Below are positions 37,786 through 64,000 of a DNA stretch of 64,000 bases, piece after piece. Position 1 is the stretch's first letter. Each line of letters begins with the position of its first letter. Source of the DNA: Pisaster brevispinus (lineage: Eukaryota; Echinodermata; Asteroidea; Forcipulatida; Asteriidae); the NCBI GenBank assembly GCA_023634235.1, contig JAMKCF010000008.1, forward strand, positions 6,656,676-6,720,675, read 5' to 3'. The position numbers were made by a program, and so were the translations under genes. A model generated the notes under the pieces. The model was not told the origin of the DNA. It did no database searches and saw nothing but the letters and a program-made list of their open reading frames with translations.

Positions 37786-38609
37786 CACAGCTAGAAAGGA
37801 ATGTTGTTAACCTTTTAGGATTGTGGGGAAAACACTGCAGGGTTTGAGGGCTTCTTTGACGGTACTTTTTGTCTCGTTTTCCAATCAGAATTTTTCGCCG
37901 AGTCATGGCAGCATCATGATGTGAAAGCTTCTGACTTTACCGATGTCAGTCTGAAGACCCATTTTTCAGTTTCAAAGCCAGTGTAATCCAAGAGTGCCAG
38001 TATTCACATCGAAGCTACTCGTCAACAGCAGACTGTGTCGTTTTGAAAGGTAAATATGACAGGAAATTATAGAATCCTGTAATTTTTTGTGCATGTCTCA
38101 CCTGCATGGCCTGGCTGATTTTAGTCTAGGTCAGGAGTCCTGCTTATTTTGTTTTGGTCTCCATTTGCCTTTTGGGTTTTGATTTTCATGTATTTTATTT
38201 ATTTTATTTTTTTTCATTCATCATGTTTGTCAGTAACAACACATCAAGTTGTTGTTTTGTGTGTGTGTAGGTGTTGTTGTTTTGTTTACATTTTGTGGTT
38301 AGTTATGAATAGTCGTGTGGGAACAATATTCTAAGATACATGTATTGTAAACCTTGACACATTGATATAATATTTTGATTCCTCAGAAGGATGGAGTTAC
38401 ATTGAAAAAAACTCAACAGTTTTATTTAATTTCCAGTTAAAAAGCCCATCCTAAAAATATTTTAAAAGCATTAAAAAAAAGAGCAATTTTTATTTCATCC
38501 CCGGAGCTTGAGCTGCCTTTAACGTTGAGCTTCCTGCATTTCTTTTTAGGTCAGTCTTCAAGTTCACATCTACTCTCTCTGCAGAACATCCAAGTGATAA
38601 GACGCAACC

Positions 38610-56621
<18,012 letters not shown>

Positions 56622-57132
56622 ATTCATCCAGGCGTCGCCCTCACTCATGTTAGTTGGCACGATCACTGCCACTCCCCAGTCAATCATCAACACCAGCTGG
56701 TGCCCATCACCCGAGTAGGTCATAGATCTTGGGTCATCGACCGCCTGCAGTCAGAGTGCATTCTCTTTCAATATCACAAATCTGTGATTTGTTTTTGTTC
56801 TAATAATATGGATTTTTGTTTTCATTTTTATGAAAAATAAGTCTCCAAACTGTATAGGAAATTAGGGGCATTTGAAGTCTGATATCGCTGTAAGGAGGTA
56901 AATTTGCTGTTTGTTTCATTAAGCGGTACACCATGTCTCGGTGTGGCGGGGTAGGAGTGTAATTAAGCAAGAATTGTTTTATAGTCCTACTCACTGTTGT
57001 GACGAGCCTGCTCTTGTCTTCATTGGCTCTCCTTGATACACAACTCTGTTTGAATGCATGGAGTTTGTTTTCACTATTAGGATCCCATGAAACCCCCAGC
57101 GAGTAGTTCCTGCACGCATAGGCTGTGTCTGA

Positions 57133-57245
57133 ATTAGTGGCTACAGCTACATCTACGGCTAGATAGCCACGCCATCATGCATTGATGTATAGGACGTCCT
57201 TGGCAACAGTTGTAGCCGGAACTGTAGCCGACAATTTGGATACGG
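57133..57245. mobile_element. MITE-like element, family E
   Basis: GGCTACAGCTACATCTACGG at the left and 'tgtagccggaactgtagcc' at the right are inverted. The core 'gtataggacgtcct' is shared with 63775-63880 and, more loosely, with 58938-59050. Confidence 0.65.
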
Positions 57246-57447
57246 CCATAGGATCAAATGTTAGGACTTTGTTATAGTCTGTGGGTACCCATGCGGTGGC
57301 TATAGCTCTATGTTGAAGTTGGACTGTTATGGTTGTGTATGTTGTTTGTGTCAGCCTCGTTTATCCCCCATGGGTAGGCCAGCAGATCCAACCCTCTCAT
57401 CACCAAACCCCCAGGTTGGAAAACGCTGACAAACTTAACGCTGCTTG

Positions 57448-57646
57448 CAGAGCTGCCAACTCTCCCCGACTCTGCAGAAAGTTCCCTGAACAACAACCAG
57501 TCTTTCCATGTTCTGATCAACAAATTTGAAAAATCTCCCTGATTATGGAAACTTTGTCCCCTATTATGTTGAGTATAATTCTAAATATCTCTCCGTGTTG
57601 TACAAAATCTCCCTGATTACAAGATAGGAATGTTTGACAACTCTGT
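57448..57646. mobile_element. MITE-like element, family D, copy 2
   Basis: Starts CAGAGCTGCCAACTCTCC and ends 'tttgacaactctgtg'. Interior matches 28610-28810, including 'cagaaagttccctga' and repeated 'atctccctgatt'. Confidence 0.8.
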
Positions 57647-58937
57647 GACTGGCTACTGAAGGTGACCGTCTGCACGCATGCTTGCTAAAATCCATTTTAG
57701 CGCTCGGCAGATGCATGTCAGAGATGCAAGTATTTTAACACAATCAAGTTTTTAAGTGGTCACCATAAAATTGCATGCAGTTTTAACATCTCTCACAAGA
57801 TTGAAGGTGAATGTGAGGGGACCGGTTGCCCTATGGCTTGAGTGCTCGTCTAGTATGGATCGACCACATGCATAATGAAATGGTTCCCTATCTTTGGACA
57901 TACAACCTTGAACAACTCCAGGGGTTATGATAGAGAAGGATATGCTGGTGGAAAAGGGGCACAGCGAGATCTTACACCCATGGGGATGAGGTTTTTTTCC
58001 TTCATATTCACACCTGAGGGCAGTGCTAACCTTTTGTATTTTATCAGCAGAATGCTTTTACTCGTTATTGTAACAGCGACTTTCTTGAATGGATCTTTTT
58101 TTAAATAGTTTTACACCACCTTAATGAGCGTGGCTCCTTTTAAACAAGAAGCATACACAGAAATAGAATGGAGTAATCAGTGGCTTCCCCCGAACCTTTG
58201 TGTTCACTCACCAGCCAGACTAGTGCACTTCACTTGTATTCAACAAGCTTTTTTCACTGATTTGCATGTATTTGTAAGAATTCTTCATTCGTATGTTTTG
58301 GGTTTTTTTTTTTTTTACCAAGCTTTTGCTTTGTTCTTTGAACAAACACACTAGTTATTACATGTAGTAGTATATGTCTGTAGCACACATGCACTACCAG
58401 CTGGCACAGTTGGCTTCAAACTTGTCTAGAGAATGAAATGACTTGGTAAAACCACAGCTTGGACAAAATAGAAGTATAAGTGCAAAGCAAGCTGGTTTTA
58501 AGAAAAACTCTGGTTTTTTTTGTAAAACTTAGTAATCTTTTTTCCATGTTTATATAATAAGTACCTAATTTTGATCTTGTGTTGTCCTGATTGACTAGCC
58601 TTTTATGTGTGGAATTCAAAGTTAGTTCCACAATCCTTCACAATTGTTTTCGCTCTTTGACTAGAAACAACAATTGTTGCTTGCCCGGCCAGACTACAGA
58701 TGAAACTGTTTTGACTCACTCTCCACTGTTTTCACTGGCATTTGGCAAGCCGGTGACCGCTAAGGTCCAACTCTGTTAATGGGGACCATTATATAAGTTT
58801 ACACTATCTATAAAGTCTGATTCCCTGCATGCATACATACAACATTGCACAGTTTCTCAGTTAAATGGAAAAGTACCAGCCTTTATTTGGCAGAATGGAT
58901 TTGTACAGAGATATATAAATTAAGGCCATGCCCAAAT

Positions 58938-59050
58938 TAGCGGCTATAGCTTGATCATCATGTGAACATGCCATTAAGGCATAGGAAGGCCCATAGCAAC
59001 ACCTTTAGCAACAGCCGCAGTCGTAGCCGCTGCAGCCGCCAGTGTGGAAA
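58938..59050. mobile_element. MITE-like element, family E (diverged)
   Basis: 'attagcggctatagcttgat' at the left and 'cgtagccgctgcagccgcc' at the right. Core 'gcataggaaggcc'. Confidence 0.6.
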
Positions 59051-59145
59051 TCCTACAATGTAGACTTCAAGTTTGTATTGAGCTGCATAGAATTCAGCCT
59101 CTGGTTTGCTAATGATTTGGGCCGTTGATTCTAACGGATCTTAAA

Positions 59146-59316
59146 GCAGGCCTTGAACTTCGCTCTTGAAGGAGCACAGCAATTTTTCTATTGTAAGGGG
59201 CACTCTATGAGGAAAATGTAAATTTGTATTTTGGAACTTTGCAAAGGGCACCACAGCAAAAGCACAGGGCACCTCGGCAACTGCTGTGGGTGCCGTGGGT
59301 TATTTCAAGGCCTGTT
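59146..59316. mobile_element. MITE-like element, family F
   Basis: Starts 'caggccttgaacttcgctct' and ends with inverted 'ttatttcaaggcctg'. The interior 'tttgcaaagggcac' matches 37605-37785. Confidence 0.65.
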
Positions 59317-60516
59317 GAAGGCAAATGCACCGATTTTGCACGACGTCTCCGATTTATCCGGTTTGCCCTTTGAATACTCGAAGGGCAGCAACCTAATCAG
59401 TTGTCAAATGTTTTGCATGCATGGCTCACTACACTCTTTGTTATAATCTTCAGCTTCGCCTCGCAATCCACTCTCGCCCTCGTTCAAGAATGTAAATTAA
59501 ATTCTCTGTATTCACCGTAGCTTGCACTTTTTCGTTCTGATTGTAAAATTGAAATCATGCAAATGATTAATCTTTTGTCAGTTGAATATTGCTGCAGAGC
59601 AAGACATTAATATATATATATATATACATATATAAATAAATATACTTGTATTGTAATTTTTTGGTTGTAAATAACAGGAATAGTAGCTATTTTATTGAGT
59701 TGGTTTGACATTTATCCACTTGGTAGGGTCTAAGAAAACTAATAGCAAACAACGGGAATCACTTCCATATGCATTATTTAATATCCATTGTTTGATTTTA
59801 AACAAAGGGTGGACTCTTGATAATTGTCAAAGACCAGTATCCTCACTTGGCATATCCCAATATATAAATAGCAAACCTGTGAAAATTGGGGCTCAATTAG
59901 TCGTTGAAGTTGCGTGGAAATAACGAAAGGAAAAAAACACCCTTCTTGCAGATGGCTGCGAACATGCCTGAAGCCTCTCTCAGATTCAAATGTTTGGGCA
60001 AAATTACCTCTTTCTCTAAAACTACATCACTTCACAGGGGTCGTTTATGACAATGTTTTATAATATCAACAGCTCTCTAGTGCTCTTTAGTGCTCTCAAG
60101 TAAGTTTTTATGGTCGTTAACTTGTGGATTAATTACCAAAAGTACACCCTACCTTTAAAGATTGAGGAGTGTTTGTTTGAGGTGATGTAAGCTACATTTT
60201 TTGATGATTTACTAAAAATTAAAAGTTACTTGGTGACAGGTGGTTTACCAGTAATAAACACCCCCCCCCCCCACTTCTAGGAAATGAAATTGGAAACTAC
60301 AGCACATTGTTGGTTAATGGAAGAGTACATTCGTTCCAATCCTTATAGCTTCAAGAAACAAAATATGCAAATGTTGATGTCATGGAAGTTCAATGAAGGA
60401 GTCTACTCTGGTGTTTCTGGCACCATTGTTATTATTATTTATCAAGTAATAAACCACCTGGGAATTCACTGGCTTCTGACTGGCACCCTGAACATTGATA
60501 TACGGAGACTGCCAAC

Positions 60517-60600
60517 ATAGGGCTAGACAAGCTCAATTGGTGGAGTGCTGACATGTTAAATCTGAAGGTGTCAGGTTCAAGTCCGGCTCTGGTCAATTTT
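60517..60600 (+). repeat. tRNA-derived SINE head
   Basis: GGGCTAGACAAGCTCAATTG starts a tRNA-like sequence with an A box (GCTCAATTGGTGGAGTGC) and B box (GGTTCAAGTCC) at normal spacing. The acceptor stem does not close well (GGGCTAG against TCTGGTC), so a working tRNA is unlikely. Confidence 0.55.
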
Positions 60601-62853
60601 CTTTTTGTTCAACCCCAAATTATTATTGATATTTTGTCGGAAATGGAATGTTTGCATTTAAACAGATCATTGCAGTCACAAGTGGCTTTTACCAAACGCA
60701 CTCATACCAACCGCCAATGTCCTGAAGATTTCATCCATTTCCGTTTCATCATAAAAGATAATTGTAACTAGTACCAACCTTTTCCTAAATTAACAGTTTT
60801 TACAATTTAAACTTTTGTTTGTGTGTTTGTTTACATTGTATGTATCATTTTTTTTTTTTTTTAAAGGACAAACTTTTTTTTAAAGAAGTTGCTTTCACTG
60901 GAACAGAAAATCAGCAAGCTCTGTATTGTTTTGGGGTGTGGCGATGCTGACACAGAAACTCTCCTTCAACTTCTAGGTTCTGTTTTCTTGCATGTTAACA
61001 TTCCGCCTTTTCCAGCTTGGTATACTCAGTAATTCTTGTGTTCCTAACGCCATCATCACAACAATTTTTGGTTGCGCTCTTTGGCCGTCAATCATTTTGG
61101 TTGCGCCATTTTCACACTACAGAAAATCTCTGTGTCGGACATGGGTCCCATCCGTGTAATCCGGACTGACCTTTTCACACTGCAACTTTCCAACACGGCG
61201 TTGATCCGTGTAGAGCGCTCGATCCGTGTCAAAACTAACCCTGCTCGGGAGGTGGGTTGAGAGTGTTCGATCTGTTTCTAAAATTCTAACGCGTGTCAAA
61301 AGCTGTTAAAACAGTGTGGTGCAGATTTTAAGGGACGCAGTGTTCAGATGCTTACCATAATTTTGTATGTGTAATTTGGATAATGGCCCCCTTGCAGATG
61401 TGAAACGCGCCTACAATTTTCACCATTTGGGAGTCAATTTTGACACCCCAAATGGGGGACAGGATAAGCACGTCTTAAAGTGCGCTGCATGTTTTGCAAG
61501 GGATCATTAGGAAGAATTAGGACTGCATCAGTTCAATGAGGATTTGTCCATGCCCAGCCTGGTTTTCTCTAGTTCAGACCCAACTCCTTTCTCCCAAGTT
61601 TCATCGTATGGTGTGATTCTCTCGGTGCCATCTGTACATAATGACCATGGGAGGTGGATTTAACAATGTAAAATAGTGGGTTTTTTTAAAGGTGTATTTT
61701 AGCATGCAAATTAGTCCCGAGTATTTAGAACATGAACTATCGGAATGCACAGCGTATTTTTTTATGTAAATAACCTTTTGGTTTTTTTGATTGCGAGGAG
61801 ATTAGGCCAATGAGTTGATTCCTACTCTGTAACATTTGGGGATTGATTGTGAAGAAGTAGATACTCAAATGTTGTTTTGAATACATGAATATTCATGATA
61901 ATTTGCATACATGATGTTGAATGCTCAGCATAGTGGTCATTGATGAGTTTACGGAGTAATGAAAGAAAAACTATTGGGCTTTAAGCCCAAGATGTAAATT
62001 AACATGCCTATATATTAATACGGAATTATTTAAATTTTCAACTTTCAAAGGATTGCCTGGTAGCAGCACTAAGTATTACAAAGAGCTTGAGCCAGGGGAA
62101 ATGTTGTCGTGTAAATTATGTGAAGAAACAAAAAGGAATAAGGTTTTTTTTTCTTTAACCTGATTTCTTGATTTGTTTAGAGATAATGGGTTGTGTAATA
62201 TAGTTGAAATAAATGATTTTTTTAATGTCGGTAATCACAGAACTTGTGTTTGAATGTGTTTTGATTCGATGGAAACGCTGGTCAGTCGCATTCATGTTGT
62301 TGAATATTCAACATATTTGTGAATATTTGTGAGTTGAGGATTTTTACCAGCACATTCTTTCATTGTTTCTCTTTAGGGAAGAATGTTAAATTAAAACGAG
62401 GTAAACTTGGGGATGAATCTTGTGTAACCTCTTTGTACATTGGAAAACCCAGGATCAACCCAGAGTTACCCTTATCTTTAATTTTGCATTCCTCTCTTGC
62501 AACTTGTGCCTGGAAGGTTGTAAGGAAAAAGTCACTGGAGAAAGGGTGCAATTCAACCTTACACTCCTGCAGAATCAAAAACATGCAGGTTGATTTTAAA
62601 GGGTATCAGAAACTTTATTCAAAGTACACAGCCAAATAATCTGTTTTAATACCATCACGTTTTATTATCCAAACCCCAACAGAGCGGTATAAAACCGGTT
62701 TTTAAAGGCCTTGTCACACGGGGACATTTCTTACATGCAACTTGGTGGCAACAAACTGCACTGCATGCAAAAGGAACACAGTTATGTGGATGGTGACAGT
62801 TTTGCCATAAAATTATGGAGAATGCATGGAGGTGGTTGCCTGCATTGCCCCCA

Positions 62854-63046
62854 GGGCCCAATTTCATAGAGCTGCTTAAGCACCAAAAGTAGCCAAGCGC
62901 AACAAAATTATGCTTACCAGAATAAGGTTACCAACCAACCTACCATGTCACTTGTACAATTTGTGACTGGTATCCTGCTCCTTTCTGCTTAGCAGACAAT
63001 TGTGAAGCAATATTTTCTGCTTAAGCAGCTCTATGAAATTGGGCCC
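62854..63046. mobile_element. MITE-like element, family A, best-preserved copy
   Basis: 193 bp with near-perfect ~29-bp terminal inverted repeats beginning GGGCCCAATTTCATAGAGCT. The interior contains 'gcttaccagaataaggttacc', 'catgtcacttgtacaatttg' and 'gactggtatcctgctc'. No ORF. This copy defines the family for the others in the window. Confidence 0.9.
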
Positions 63047-63363
63047 AGCTGGTGACATGACCCTAACACACAAACAATTGCATTATATAAACACCTAGCA
63101 TCTTGACAAACTCGACCATTGCCATTACACAGGATGGATGATATAATCCCGCGATTGTATGAATGATTGATTGAATTTTTCTTGTATGGCTTTCCAAATA
63201 ACGACATATTTTTAAAGACGGTAGCTAAACTGACAATGCAAACCAACTCTTCTACAGAGAGTCTTGTACTCCCTGTATGTAAACCAAGGATAGCAAAACC
63301 AGATTCAAGCTGTCTGGATATCAAGTTAATTTCTTAGTGCAAACGAAACATTGAAGTACTTAC

Positions 63364-63468
63364 GAACATAAATAAGGCATAGGTGGAGAATTGTGCATGA
63401 ACAGAGTCCCTGAAATTACGCTGGCATAGAGCAGGGCTGCCATCAACAAGGCATGATATTCTTCCTTC
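63364..63468 (-). CDS. Candidate internal exon encoding a hydrophobic segment (uncertain)
   Basis: On the minus strand TTTCACAG|GAAGG and TGTTC|GTAAGT bracket a 105-nt open segment: KEEYHALLMAALLYASVISG followed by TLFMHNSPPMPYLC. About 17 hydrophobic residues could span a membrane. The donor is consensus; the polypyrimidine tract is weak. In the same phase the next AG (~63315) opens a further ~90 codons ('SGFAILGLHTGS...'), but these have no recognised homology. I do not recognise the protein. It conflicts with the stop in the next candidate unless that is an alternative end or a different gene. Confidence 0.3.
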
Positions 63469-63774
63469 CTGTGAAAGTTTAAGCTTGATCCGTTATCGGT
63501 GTCACAAGAAAAGTAGCGGAAAACCCCATTAAAAGTTTTCACAGTTTTGAATTTTATCCATTTCTTGAAAACTATAAAATTTCAAGCAAAACAACATTTA
63601 AAAGAAATGATGACCATCTTTATACCATGTAATTTATGTGCACATCTTTAAGGGAGAAAACTAGCATAGGGAACGGATTTTTCCTGCATTTTGGTAAGAC
63701 AGGATAAAAGCTGAGCCCGCTTCAGTTTCTAACACTATTGAAATGCTATGTCTTAATTATGTATTAATGGCTGA

Positions 63775-63880
63775 ATTGCCAGCTACGGCTACAGCTAGAT
63801 TTCTGCGTCGTCATGCACTGAAGTATAGGATGTCCTACAACACCCTTTAGCAACAGCCATAGCCGTAGCTGTGGCCGCCA
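63775..63880. mobile_element. MITE-like element, family E
   Basis: 'gccagctacggctacagcta' at the left and 'agccatagccgtagctgtgg' at the right are inverted. Core 'gaagtataggatgtccta' matches the 57.1-kb copy. Confidence 0.65.
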
Positions 63881-63910
63881 ATCTTTACAACTAATAAGCT
63901 TGGAGCCTGA

Positions 63911-64000
63911 CTACTTTGACTTGGCTTCTTTCTCCTCTTGGTATCTGTAATGTAGAAGTTTGACGTCTGTCTGTGAGATGAACTCCCAACCCGTCTCTTT
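63911..64000 (-). CDS. Candidate C-terminal exon of an unidentified minus-strand gene (partial, runs off the window)
   Basis: Reading leftward from the window edge, 29 codons (KETGWEFISQTDVKLLHYRY, then QEEKEAKSK) end at TAG (63911-63913). The composition, with Trp, Tyr and a charged Lys-rich tail, looks like a genuine protein terminus, and the ending is compatible with a lysine-based ER-retrieval signal. The other two frames are also open over most of the segment, which weakens the call. No start or acceptor can be assigned because the gene continues past 64000. I do not recognise the family. Confidence 0.35.
   Translation of the reverse strand, partial: KETGWEFISQTDVKLLHYRYQEEKEAKSK

Larger units (their letters stand above)
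26393..38584. other. Gene-poor region upstream of the HECT ligase
   Basis: No coding exon is supported. Part of this stretch is probably 5' UTR intron of the HECT ligase, whose ATG-containing exon has an acceptor at 38584. Candidate first-exon or promoter segments at 27060-27236, 35040-35217 and 36597-36631 are listed separately. A possible untranslated exon 37971-38049 lies between 'catttttcag' and 'gaaag|gtaaat'; it is weak. The remainder is AT-rich with dispersed repeats. Confidence 0.4.
56622..63363. other. 3' flank of the HECT ligase, repeat-rich
   Basis: No coding exon is supported on the plus strand. The HECT ligase 3' UTR probably begins here. AATAAA-type signals appear near 59633 and 60253; none is decisively placed. 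Listed repeats (families A, D, E, F and a SINE head) fill much of it. A segment at 58625-58785 resembles one at 34850-34945 ('gacttgcccggc', 'tgttttcactcgcatttggc') and is another dispersed repeat. 61060-61310 has no recognisable feature beyond scattered CpG. Confidence 0.4.

Overview
The window is metazoan nuclear DNA: long introns with GT-AG boundaries, AT-rich intergenic sequence, many short inverted-repeat (MITE-like) elements and tRNA-derived SINEs. The posterior-type homeobox, the abundance of TACATGTA-like words and the repeat landscape fit an echinoderm, possibly a sea star. That is inference from style and was not tested by any search.

Two multi-exon genes can be reconstructed. The first, at 7298-16229 (+), is a three-exon homeobox gene encoding 235 aa. 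Its homeodomain carries the Pro7-Tyr8 pair seen in Abd-B/posterior Hox proteins and is split by an intron between homeodomain residues 44 and 45. The second, at 38610-56621 (+), is a 20-coding-exon C2-WW(x4)-HECT ubiquitin ligase of 957 aa in the NEDD4 family, closest in motif detail to WWP1/WWP2. Every junction keeps frame and the catalytic Cys lies 32 residues from the C-terminus, as in human WWP1 and ITCH. A minus-strand first coding exon lies at 4185-4472 (possible MARVEL/CMTM-like membrane protein). Weaker minus-strand exon candidates sit at the right edge (63364-63468 and 63911-64000).

Layout: 1-4184, presumed intron or flank of the minus-strand gene; 4473-7297, a partly CpG-rich divergent upstream region; 7298-16229, the homeobox gene; 16230-38584, gene-poor sequence with MITEs, a 1-kb repeat-bounded element at 25.4-26.4 kb and three candidate promoter or first-exon regions at 27.1, 35.1 and 36.6 kb; 38585-56621, the HECT ligase with repeat-rich introns; 56622-63363, repeat-rich flank; then the right-edge candidate exons.

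The most unusual structures are: (a) four decayed tandem copies of the 3' splice site plus the first 51 bp of HECT-ligase coding exon 15, placed just upstream of the real exon with a 91-93 bp period; (b) an 86-bp tandem array in the same gene in which seven units carry a perfect 21-bp-stem, 3-nt-loop hairpin; (c) a 1-kb element bounded by mirror-image arrays of a GGTACGAAGTG motif; (d) a 23-bp stretch in the homeobox intron able to pair, with three G-U wobbles, with the preceding homeobox exon.
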